A stretch of DNA of 17,356 nt, taken from the NCBI GenBank assembly GCA_001871015.1, contig MNUO01000091.1:1-17356 (forward strand). The letters are read 5' to 3'. Positions within the stretch are counted from its first letter, which is position 1; the number at the start of each line of letters is the position of its first letter. The translations under genes were made by a program, and so were the position numbers. The DNA comes from Candidatus Desantisbacteria bacterium CG1_02_38_46. Its GTDB lineage: Bacteria; Desantisbacteria; UBA1551; UBA1559. The notes beneath the pieces were generated by a model. The model made no database searches and had not been told where the DNA came from. It saw only the letters and a list, made by a program, of their open reading frames with translations. Below are positions 1 through 6,684 of this stretch, piece after piece.

Positions 1-2
1 AA

Positions 3-1280
3 GAAGCTACAATAGGAACACAATTGACCAAGGATGACAAGGTAAGGACAGGTGAAGAATCCCTTGCTGAAATAAAACTTGATGATGGTAGCATTGTAAA
101 ATTGGGAGAAGAAACCACGATTAACATTCTTTCTCTTGAGGAAGTTGGTCCCACAAAAGAAAAAGTTTCACTCTTCAATCTTATAATTGGTGAGATAAAG
201 GCAAAGGTGCTAAAAATTTTCGGTAAACAGGCAAAGTTTGAAGTGCAGACCTCTGCCTGTATTGCCGGAGTACGCGGAACTGACTTTGGGATTTCTGCAG
301 AAGCCGATGAGGCAGCAGATGTAGAAACCTATGAAGGAATCGTCGTCGTAGAAGGGATAAATGAAAAAGGTGAAAGAGGAGCACCCTTAGAAATAAAACC
401 TAATTTTTCTACTCGCATAGAAAAAGGCAAAGCGCCTCTCCCGGCTCAAAAAATAGAAGCTTACCGCAAGGCTCGATGGCAACTCTGGGAGGAAAAGAGA
501 GAGTTGTTTAAGATGGCAGAGGGTCTGGAAAAAATTAAAATTGCGGCTGGGGAACTCAGGGATAAATATAGCCTTGCTAAAACTGACGAAGAAAAGAAGG
601 AAATTGAAAAGGAAGCGCAGAAACTTAAGGCGGTGACAATTAAAATTATACATGATATGGATAAGACGAAAAAAGAGTCCATGAAAAACAAAGAGAAATT
701 TGATAAGGAAGTCGCCAAGGCATCCGAAAAATGGAAAACTTTAAGTCCTGAACAGCGAGCGAAAACAAGAATGAATTATGAAATCTGGAAAAAAACCGCG
801 CCACGCTTAGCATCAATACGCAAAGAGCAATTACGAGCAGCTGCAATCAGATGGAAGAATATGCCTCCTGAAGCTAAAGCGAGAATGATTCGTGCCTTCA
901 GGTTGTGGAAAAATCTGCCGCCTGGACAGAGGAAAGTGATTATTGTGAAAGTGAGAAATTTCAGGAAACTCCCACCCTGGGTTCAAAAGAAAACTATTGT
1001 AAACTATCGCAAGTGGAAGTCACTGCCACCGGGACAGCGCAAGAAGATTGTTGATGGGTATAAGAGGTGGCGCAATCTTCCGCCCGAAACCAGGGAAAAT
1101 GTTAAGGACAGGCTGGAAAAGTTCAAAAAATTGCCTCCGGACAAAAAACAACAAATGCTTAAATCTCACAAAGAATGGCAAAAGATTCCGCCGCAACAGC
1201 GTCGTGAGTGGATGAAAAGATACAGAGAGAAACATCCTGGTACCCCAAGAACCCAAAGGCCTTCGGGACCAAAAAAATAG
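3..1280 (+). CDS. FecR-domain protein with C-terminal Pro-rich helical repeats, 5' truncated
   Basis: The frame is open from base 3, and the first window codons (EATIGTQ) already lie inside the FecR fold, so the true start and any signal peptide lie upstream; the TTG at 24 is not a credible start. Numbering from that TTG, residues 1-130 match a FecR domain: RTGEESLAEIKL, DDGSIVKLGEETT and the hallmark VRGTDF (83-88). FecR domains are periplasmic sensor or scaffold modules in envelope proteins. Residues 145-235 are a highly charged Lys/Glu-rich stretch, probably a helical coiled coil. Residues 238-403 are nine tandem units of the form K-x-LPP-x-QR-(x)9-W, resembling DUF3106-type sequence. The C-terminus is basic. 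Without FecI, FecA or a sigma factor in view, a role in TonB signalling is not supported; a structural or RNA/polyanion-binding envelope role is possible but unproven. Confidence 0.8.
   Translation, partial: EATIGTQLTKDDKVRTGEESLAEIKLDDGSIVKLGEETTINILSLEEVGPTKEKVSLFNLIIGEIKAKVLKIFGKQAKFEVQTSACIAGVRGTDFGISAEADEAADVETYEGIVVVEGINEKGERGAPLEIKPNFSTRIEKGKAPLPAQKIEAYRKARWQLWEEKRELFKMAEGLEKIKIAAGELRDKYSLAKTDEEKKEIEKEAQKLKAVTIKIIHDMDKTKKESMKNKEKFDKEVAKASEKWKTLSPEQRAKTRMNYEIWKKTAPRLASIRKEQLRAAAIRWKNMPPEAKARMIRAFRLWKNLPPGQRKVIIVKVRNFRKLPPWVQKKTIVNYRKWKSLPPGQRKKIVDGYKRWRNLPPETRENVKDRLEKFKKLPPDKKQQMLKSHKEWQKIPPQQRREWMKRYREKHPGTPRTQRPSGPKK
735..1232 (+). repeat. Nine tandem 54-bp (18-residue) coding repeats
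   Basis: Within the FecR protein, the protein sequence repeats with a period of exactly 18 residues: units begin at residues 238, 256, 278, 296, 314, 332, 350, 368 and 386 (numbered from the codon at base 24). The second unit is longer (22 residues). The consensus is (K/R)-(N/K)-L-P-P-x-x-(R/K)-(x)9-(W/F). The Pro-Pro at positions 4-5 and the closing aromatic are the most constant. DNA copies are diverged, so this is an old repeat held by protein selection rather than a recent DNA duplication. Confidence 0.85.
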
Positions 1281-1295
1281 ATGAATTTGGGAAAT

Positions 1296-1324
1296 GGGGA
1301 CGCTTCTACTTTTGGAGCGTCTCC
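1296..1324 (+). terminator. Hairpin after the FecR gene, possible weak terminator
   Basis: Bases 1296-1304 (GGGGACGCT) pair with 1316-1324 (AGCGTCTCC) in a 9-bp stem with one G-T wobble and an 11-nt loop, 15 bases past the FecR stop. No T-run follows, only an AT-rich ATTATAATTA, so intrinsic termination is uncertain. The rest of 1281-1394 shows no gene. Confidence 0.35.
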
Positions 1325-1394
1325 ATTATAATTAGGCAGACCAAGGTCTACCACTACATATTTTGGCCATTTGGGGAATTTCAGGAACTTGCAT

Positions 1395-2231
1395 ATGAAA
1401 AAAATTACAGTTATTTTTATAGTGGTTATATTATTTTTACCTGTGACCTCAAGTGCATTTATGCAGATTTCAGATAATTTCACCATGGGCGCAGGTGGAT
1501 ACTGGGGAAATTCCACTGATGTGGTTCTTGAATTACCCGCAGATTTCAATCTTCAGGGTGGATTCTCAATTTCTTCTGGTGGGAATAAGTTCTTTTCGTT
1601 GGGCGGGGGCAAGGATTTATTTTTTCAAATGATGTCCCTGAATGCAATTTATAACGCCAATCGGTCAAGTGGATATGTCTCTGATGGAACTGAGCTTTCA
1701 TTCTCTATACGTCCATTTGTGGGGCTTTCAACATTTCTTGACTTTCAACTGGAAGCAGGTTATTCATTTACAGGGCACATGAATACAAACCGCTCTAAAA
1801 TACTGCCCTGCCACTCCTGGAGAGTCGGCACAGGATTAGGAATATTACAGGCTACCAATTTCGCTGTTGCTTATACTTCTTATATTTATCTGCCCTCAAT
1901 TCCTGACGGCTATGACTTACAACAAATCCAGAATTATGTCCATGCCACCCAGAATATAAAATTGGCAGGAGTACTTGGTATTATCTCTGGATTCCCTGGT
2001 TCAACCATTGATGCGTCTGTATCACATATATTATTTGATTGCCTCAATCTATATGGGTCTTATTCTTGGATTCAATGCTCGCTGGACAAAAGTGTCAGTA
2101 ATTCAATTCTTATTGGTGCAGATTACTATCTTCTTGAAAATTTCAGCCTCGGTTTTGCCTATAACCTCTTTCAAGACCCCACCCCCACCTTTTCCCATTA
2201 TTATTCCCTCAATGCAAGTATTGGTTTTTAA
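1395..2231 (+). CDS. Outer-membrane beta-barrel protein, unrecognised family
   Basis: The ATG at 1395 is chosen over an upstream in-frame start at 1371 because it is preceded by AGGA at suitable distance (1383-1386) and begins directly with a signal peptide: MKK, a hydrophobic core (ITVIFIVVILFLPV), then TSSAF. The 278-residue product has alternating polar/hydrophobic, Gly- and aromatic-rich segments typical of transmembrane beta strands. It ends in a strand closing with Phe (LNASIGF), the usual BAM recognition signature. No specific family (porin, OmpA, TonB receptor) is recognised. It follows the FecR protein by 114 bases in the same direction, so the two may act together in the envelope. 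Function unknown; outer-membrane location is inferred from sequence style. Confidence 0.7.
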   Translation: MKKITVIFIVVILFLPVTSSAFMQISDNFTMGAGGYWGNSTDVVLELPADFNLQGGFSISSGGNKFFSLGGGKDLFFQMMSLNAIYNANRSSGYVSDGTELSFSIRPFVGLSTFLDFQLEAGYSFTGHMNTNRSKILPCHSWRVGTGLGILQATNFAVAYTSYIYLPSIPDGYDLQQIQNYVHATQNIKLAGVLGIISGFPGSTIDASVSHILFDCLNLYGSYSWIQCSLDKSVSNSILIGADYYLLENFSLGFAYNLFQDPTPTFSHYYSLNASIGF

Positions 2232-2253
2232 CCACGGGTTTTTCATCAATTTC

Positions 2254-2281
2254 TTGACAAAATTGGAAATTTTAGTATAAT
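2254..2281 (+). promoter_or_regulatory. Consensus sigma70-type promoter for the htrA gene
   Basis: TTGACA (2254-2259) and TATAAT (2276-2281) are both exact consensus hexamers separated by 16 bp. Transcription would start near 2288, leaving a leader of about 60 nt before the ATG at 2351. This is the clearest promoter in the window and may drive the following same-strand genes too. Confidence 0.8.
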
Positions 2282-2350
2282 AGTGTTGGTTCAAATGAGT
2301 TTATATATCTTGTAATATTTAAGTTGTCAGATTTATTCAGGAGGGCCAGG

Positions 2351-3748
2351 ATGAAAAAGTTAATTTTTGTACTATTTATTTGTGGGGGTTTGATTCTCCA
2401 GCCAATCCCAGGGATATCCAGAACCGAAACTCCGGTACAATTAACAGATTTACAGGAAGCATTTGCCAGAATTGCCGAGACTGTCAAACCCGCTGTTGTT
2501 AATATTGCATCTACGCGGATTGAAAAAACCCAATCATATTCCTTCAGGTTCAGAAGCCCATTCGGAGGGGAAGATCCTTTTGAAGAATTCTTCAAGCATT
2601 TCTTTCCACCAGAATATAGCACAAGAAAAACTCAGAGTCTGGGTTCAGGCATAATAATAGACAAGCGCGGATATGTATTAACAAATTATCATGTAATTGA
2701 AAGAGGAACTGATATCCAGGTTGCCATAGGAGATGGAGGGGATAAAAAAACCTATTCAGGTAAAGTGATGGGAAGTGATGCTCGCACTGATTTAGCTGTA
2801 ATTAAAATTGAAAGTAAAAAAGATGAGGAATTTCCAACTGTTCCACTCGGGGATTCTGACAAGATAAGAGTTGGGGAATGGGCAATAGCAATTGGAAGCC
2901 CATTTGGGCTTGAACATACTTTAACCGTAGGCGTAATCAGCGCCAAACGCCAGAATGTCTCCATCAAGAACAACAACTATGAAGATTTAATCCAGACAGA
3001 TGCTTCTATTAATCCAGGAAATAGCGGTGGACCTCTGGTAAATATTCAGGGCGAGGTCATAGGAATCAATACAGCGATTTTTACTCCGAGCGGAGGTTTT
3101 GTAGGAGTCGGTTTTGCCATCCCCATAAATAAAGCAAAGGAAATCCTGACTGCTTTAATTGAATATGGCAAAGTGGTCCGTGGATGGCTGGGCGTGCGCA
3201 TTCAGGATATCACTGATGAGCTTGCAAAATCATTCAACCTTACAAGCAAAGAAGGAGCATTGGTAAGCGAAGTTGTTGCCGGAGGTCCGGCGGAAAAAAC
3301 AGGTATTAAACGAGGGGATATAATTGTGCAGATTGACGGCAAGTCAGTCAAGAATACTTCTGAGTTGCGTTCAATTGTCAGCAGAACCTCTCCGGATAAA
3401 AAAGTTCCGGTCAAAGTAATTCGTAGTGGAAAAGAAATTACAATTGATGTTGTCCTTGGAAAATCGCCAGAAGGAGAAGAAACAATTTCAAAAGATGAAG
3501 CAAAAAATGATAGCCTTGGGCTGACTGTTCAAAATACTAAGGACGGTGTGGCTGTCGGCAAGGTTGAACCAGGAAGTCTTGCCCAGAATGCCGGAATTCA
3601 GGAAGGTGACTTAATTAAAGAAATGAACAATAAGGAAATAAAGGACGTTTCAGATTTTGAAAAAGCAATAAAGGACTCAAAAGAAACAGTTCTCTTCTTG
3701 ATTAAGAGAGGAGAAGCAACTATATACATTGCGCTTGAACTAAAATGA
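2351..3748 (+). CDS. htrA: Do/HtrA-family periplasmic serine protease with two PDZ domains
   Basis: This is a trypsin-like protease and chaperone that degrades or refolds damaged envelope proteins. The start at ATG 2351 has AGGAGGG at 2339-2345 and gives an N-terminal signal peptide (MKKLIFVLFICGG); an in-frame TTG at 2324 would add nine residues before it and is rejected. The 465-residue protein shows the catalytic triad: His114 in TNYHV, Asp147 in ARTDLAV and Ser225 in GNSGGPL. PDZ1 spans about 277-370 (begins RGWLGV) and PDZ2 about 387-465 (begins SLGLTV). Length and two PDZ domains match DegP/DegQ/MucD. It has its own consensus promoter, and only 19 bp separate it from the downstream aminotransferase. 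A housekeeping-type promoter rather than a visible sigmaE or CpxR site suggests constitutive expression. Confidence 0.95.
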   Translation: MKKLIFVLFICGGLILQPIPGISRTETPVQLTDLQEAFARIAETVKPAVVNIASTRIEKTQSYSFRFRSPFGGEDPFEEFFKHFFPPEYSTRKTQSLGSGIIIDKRGYVLTNYHVIERGTDIQVAIGDGGDKKTYSGKVMGSDARTDLAVIKIESKKDEEFPTVPLGDSDKIRVGEWAIAIGSPFGLEHTLTVGVISAKRQNVSIKNNNYEDLIQTDASINPGNSGGPLVNIQGEVIGINTAIFTPSGGFVGVGFAIPINKAKEILTALIEYGKVVRGWLGVRIQDITDELAKSFNLTSKEGALVSEVVAGGPAEKTGIKRGDIIVQIDGKSVKNTSELRSIVSRTSPDKKVPVKVIRSGKEITIDVVLGKSPEGEETISKDEAKNDSLGLTVQNTKDGVAVGKVEPGSLAQNAGIQEGDLIKEMNNKEIKDVSDFEKAIKDSKETVLFLIKRGEATIYIALELK

Positions 3749-3767
3749 TGTAGTGGATGGAGGAAAG

Positions 3768-4907
3768 ATGAAAAAATATTTACTGACACCGGGACCGACA
3801 CCGGTTCCAGCTGAAGCAGCGTTAAAAGAATCTCTGCCAATCATTCACCACCGCACTGCTGCCTTTGGGAAAATTTTTGAAGAGGTAAACGAAGGATTAA
3901 AATATGTATTTCAGACTAAAAATGATGTTTTAATCTTTGCCTCATCAGGTACAGGTGTAATGGAAGGAAGTATTGTCAACCTGCTTTCACCAGGCGATAA
4001 ATTAATTGTCAGCGATACAGGAAAATTCGGAGAACGCTGGTGGAAAATTGCAAAGGCATACGGGATAGAGTATGTTTTGCTAAAAGAGGAAGATGGCTAT
4101 CCAACTGATATTGAAAAAATTAAAAAAGCACTAAAAGATAACCCTCAGGCAAAAGCAGTATATACCACCCTCACAGAAACTTCAACCTGTGTTGTGAATG
4201 ATATTAAAACAATCGGCGAAGTCGTGGCAAACACAGAAGCAGTGCTTGTTGTAGATGCTATAAGCGGTCTTGGTGCACAGGAAATGCATTCTGACAAGTG
4301 GAAAGTGGATGTTGTGGTCACCGGCTCCCAGAAAGGATTGATGATTCCGCCAGGGCTCGCGTTTGCGAGTGTGAGCGAGAAAGCATGGAAACTTGTAGAA
4401 AATGCGAAACTCCCAAAATTCTATTTTGACTGGAAACAAGCCCGGAAATCAATTGCCACCAAAGAAACTCCTTATACACCGGCAATCAGTTTGATTGTTG
4501 CGTTGAGCGAAAGCCTTAAAATAATTAAAGATGAAGGAATGGAAAACATCTGGAAAAGACACCAACTTCTTGCAGATGCAACCCGTGCTGGAGTCAAGGC
4601 AATGGGTTTACAGTTGTTCAGCAAGGCACCCTGCAATGCAGTCACTGCAGTGTCAGTGCCTCAGGGATTGACCGGTAGCGCAATTTATAAGAAAATGCGC
4701 GATGATTTCGGAGTGAACATAGCCGCCGGACAGGGTGGCTTGAAAGATAAAATATTCCGCATTGCCCACCTTGGCTATATGGAGAAATTCGACATTATAA
4801 TCGCTCTGTCAGCGCTTGAAATGACACTTGAACAATCAGGATATAAATTGGAACTGGGCAGGGCAATTGCTGAGGCAGAAAAAATATTTCTCAGTGGTTG
4901 CGTTTGA
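3768..4907 (+). CDS. Class V PLP aminotransferase (alanine/serine-glyoxylate aminotransferase type)
   Basis: The start at ATG 3768 has GGAGG at 3759-3763; an in-frame GTG at 3753 sits before that site and is rejected. The 379-residue length is standard. The N-terminal LLTPGPTPVP is the signature of the alanine-glyoxylate / serine-pyruvate aminotransferase branch. The PLP-binding lysine is Lys189 in TGSQKGL, the cofactor Asp is in VVDAISG (around 163), and the C-terminal FRIAHLGY carries the Arg expected to hold the substrate carboxylate. These enzymes move amino groups between alanine, serine or aspartate and glyoxylate, pyruvate or hydroxypyruvate; exact substrates cannot be read from sequence. 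A glyoxylate role would fit the GlcD-type oxidase at 11123-12553, which could make glyoxylate; that link is inference. Confidence 0.88.
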   Translation: MKKYLLTPGPTPVPAEAALKESLPIIHHRTAAFGKIFEEVNEGLKYVFQTKNDVLIFASSGTGVMEGSIVNLLSPGDKLIVSDTGKFGERWWKIAKAYGIEYVLLKEEDGYPTDIEKIKKALKDNPQAKAVYTTLTETSTCVVNDIKTIGEVVANTEAVLVVDAISGLGAQEMHSDKWKVDVVVTGSQKGLMIPPGLAFASVSEKAWKLVENAKLPKFYFDWKQARKSIATKETPYTPAISLIVALSESLKIIKDEGMENIWKRHQLLADATRAGVKAMGLQLFSKAPCNAVTAVSVPQGLTGSAIYKKMRDDFGVNIAAGQGGLKDKIFRIAHLGYMEKFDIIIALSALEMTLEQSGYKLELGRAIAEAEKIFLSGCV

Positions 4908-4936
4908 CAAAATTTGAGGGGAAATGAGGAGTTGCC

Positions 4937-5236
4937 ATGAAAACAACCAGAAAAATTGAAAAAATATTAAAAGAGCACAAAAAAGATATCAAAAAAAAAT
5001 ACGAAGTGAAAAAAATTGGGATATTCGGGTCTTATATTAGGGGAGAAGAAAAGAGGAGAAGCGACCTGGATATTTTGGTTGAGTTCGAAAAAAATGCGAA
5101 AATTGACCTTTTAGGATTCATAAATCTGGGAAATTACTTAAGTAATTTACTGGGGAGAAGGGTAGATTTAGTAGAAAAAAAGTGTCTCAAGCCATACATA
5201 GGTAGAAGAATTCTACAAGAGGTTGTCTATGTCTAA
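4937..5236 (+). CDS. MNT-domain nucleotidyltransferase (MntA-type antitoxin)
   Basis: A small 99-residue minimal nucleotidyltransferase. The defining GSx10DxD motif is complete: Gly31-Ser32, then Asp43 and Asp45, in a context of IGIFGSYIRGE and SDLDILVEF. The later RRVDLVEKK is also typical. The start ATG 4937 has AGGAG at 4927-4931. In MNT/HEPN toxin-antitoxin modules, the MNT protein AMPylates and silences the HEPN RNase toxin encoded next to it. Here the following frame overlaps by 8 bp (ATGTCTAA), as in intact modules, but the toxin is cut to 32 codons. It therefore looks like an orphan antitoxin left after toxin loss, stranded between two aminotransferase genes. Confidence 0.87.
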   Translation: MKTTRKIEKILKEHKKDIKKKYEVKKIGIFGSYIRGEEKRRSDLDILVEFEKNAKIDLLGFINLGNYLSNLLGRRVDLVEKKCLKPYIGRRILQEVVYV

Positions 5237-5327
5237 AAGAGATATTCGTGATTACTTAGAAAACATTTTAGACGCAATCAAAGATATTAAGGAAATTTTA
5301 CAAGATGTAAAAAATTTCAGGGAGTAA
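5229..5327 (+). pseudogene. HEPN toxin remnant (32 codons), partner of the MNT gene
   Basis: The frame starts ATG TCT AAA AGA GAT inside the end of the MNT gene and reads MSKRDIRDYLENILDAIKDI..., which resembles the first helix of HEPN (DUF86/HepT-like) proteins. It stops at TAA 5325-5327. Intact HEPN toxins are roughly 110-140 residues and carry a catalytic Rx4-6H motif near the C-terminus, which is absent. Only four bases separate the stop from the next ATG, so the rest has been deleted, not frameshifted. The last codons (around 5318-5324) supply the GGGAG ribosome site for the next gene, which may explain why the stub persists. Confidence 0.6.
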
Positions 5328-5331
5328 GACC

Positions 5332-6576
5332 ATGAAATTAGCCAGGAGAACCACGCTTATTAATCCTTCCCCTACACTTGCCGTCACCGCAAAAGAAAAG
5401 CAGATGAAGGCGCAGGGGATTGATGTGATTGGATTTGGAGCAGGAGAGCCGGATTTTGACACGCCGATTTATATTAAAGATGCAGCGAAGAAATCAATTG
5501 ACGAAGGATTTACAAAATATACAGCCACATCAGGAATTGAGGAACTGAAAAAAGCAATCTGTCAGAAATTCAAACAAGATAATGCGCTTGATTACGAACC
5601 CTCTCAAATAATTGTCTCCTGCGGCGCAAAACATTCCCTTTTCAACGCAATAATGTGCCTGTGTGAAAAAGGTGACGAAGTCATTCTTCCCTCTCCGTAC
5701 TGGGTCTCCTATCTTGAACAGATTAAACTCTCCCAGGCAAAACCCGTAATCATTGAAACCAGTGAAAAGTATAATTTTAAACTCCCGTATAGAACCTTCA
5801 AACATGCAATCACGCCAAAGACAAAATGTCTCATCTTAAATTCTCCGTCAAATCCAACCGGGATGGTCTATACCAGGGATGAATTGAAAGCAATCGCTGA
5901 CCTTGCAGTAAAGCATGGATTCTATATTATTTCTGATGAAGTTTATGAAAAACTGATTTATGAAGGTGAGCACATAAGTATTGCCTCGTTTGGACCAGAA
6001 ATTAAGAACCTGGCCATTGTGATTAATGGTGTTTCAAAGGCATACTCAATGACAGGATGGCGTATTGGATATGCTGCTGGCCCTAAAGAGCTAATTGCTG
6101 CAATGGGAAACTTGCAGGACCATTCCACTTCAAATCCTACTTCCATTGCACAGAAAGCTGCCCTGGCCGCCATTTCGGAATTGGGACTGTCCCGACCCGC
6201 CTTTGCAGCGGGTACCCCGCCGACCGAAGGTGGTAGAATGGGACTGTCCCCGATGTCGCTGATGGTTAATGAATTTCGCAATCGCCGCGACTACATAGTT
6301 GAAAAATTAAACTCCATCCCTGGAATTTCCTGTCTGAAACCACAGGGTGCATTCTATGCATTTCCTAATATTTCAAAACTGATTGGTAAAACAATTAAAG
6401 GACAGAAAATAACAGGTTCATTATCTCTATCAGAGGTTTTGCTCAATGAAGCAAAGGTAACAGTTATTCCTGGTATTGCTTTCGGCGCTGACAAATACAT
6501 CCGCCTTTCTTATGCAACCTCAATGGAAAATATCAAGGAAGGATTGAGAAGAATAGAAGAGGTGCTGAAGCAGTGA
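5332..6576 (+). CDS. aspC: Class I/II aspartate aminotransferase with an in-frame insertion
   Basis: Fold-type I PLP aminotransferase, subgroup I-gamma, most likely aspartate/2-oxoglutarate. Visible signatures are GAGEPDFDTP (36-45), SPSNPTG with Asn174, SDEVY with Asp202, and the Schiff-base Lys236 in NGVSKAYSMTGWR. Arg391 in the IRLSYA block near the C-terminus would bind the alpha-carboxylate. GGGAG at about 5320-5324 serves the ATG at 5332. The 414-residue length exceeds the usual 385-400 because of roughly 19 extra residues at 285-303 (GLSRPAFAAG...GGRM). This segment is Gly/Pro/Ala-rich, unlike its surroundings, and falls between the AQKAALAA helix and the EFRNRRDYIVEKL helix, where family members have a short loop. 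The catalytic residues are intact, so the enzyme may still work. Substrate could also be another amino acid of this broad subgroup. Confidence 0.9.
   Translation: MKLARRTTLINPSPTLAVTAKEKQMKAQGIDVIGFGAGEPDFDTPIYIKDAAKKSIDEGFTKYTATSGIEELKKAICQKFKQDNALDYEPSQIIVSCGAKHSLFNAIMCLCEKGDEVILPSPYWVSYLEQIKLSQAKPVIIETSEKYNFKLPYRTFKHAITPKTKCLILNSPSNPTGMVYTRDELKAIADLAVKHGFYIISDEVYEKLIYEGEHISIASFGPEIKNLAIVINGVSKAYSMTGWRIGYAAGPKELIAAMGNLQDHSTSNPTSIAQKAALAAISELGLSRPAFAAGTPPTEGGRMGLSPMSLMVNEFRNRRDYIVEKLNSIPGISCLKPQGAFYAFPNISKLIGKTIKGQKITGSLSLSEVLLNEAKVTVIPGIAFGADKYIRLSYATSMENIKEGLRRIEEVLKQ
6182..6250 (+). repeat. 57-bp in-frame palindromic insertion bounded by 12-bp direct repeats, inside aspC
   Basis: TGGGACTGTCCC occurs at 6182-6193 and again at 6239-6250, exactly 57 bp apart and in the same reading frame (Gly-Leu-Ser both times). 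Each copy is itself an interrupted palindrome (GGGAC-T-GTCCC). Between them lies a hairpin ACCCGC (6195-6200) / GCGGGT (6208-6213) with a 7-nt loop, and the insert is visibly richer in G+C than the gene. Removing one copy plus the interior restores the family's normal loop length. This resembles small palindromic elements that insert in frame in genes, such as the Rickettsia palindromic elements; no sequence identity to those is claimed. Confidence 0.65.
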
Positions 6577-6684
6577 AGCACTAAGGAACACGATATTACT
6601 GACCTCTGGAAATGGGAATTGTAAAGGAGAAAAAATAAATAAAAAATTCAAATAAGAAAAATTGAGATAAAATTGGAGGTCTGG

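Noticed and set aside
735-1232. CRISPR array or DNA-level tandem repeat
   Set aside because: The period is visible in protein but DNA copies are diverged, with no identical repeats separated by unique spacers.
1166-1549. 127-codon minus-strand open frame spanning the FecR-to-barrel gap
   Set aside because: It overlaps the ends of two convincing genes, lacks a ribosome site and shows no domain.
6577-6684. AT-rich gap with an orphan AAAGGAG and promoter-like hexamers
   Set aside because: The best pair (TTGTAA with an AAAAAT-like -10) is too weak to call, and no start codon follows the orphan ribosome-like site.
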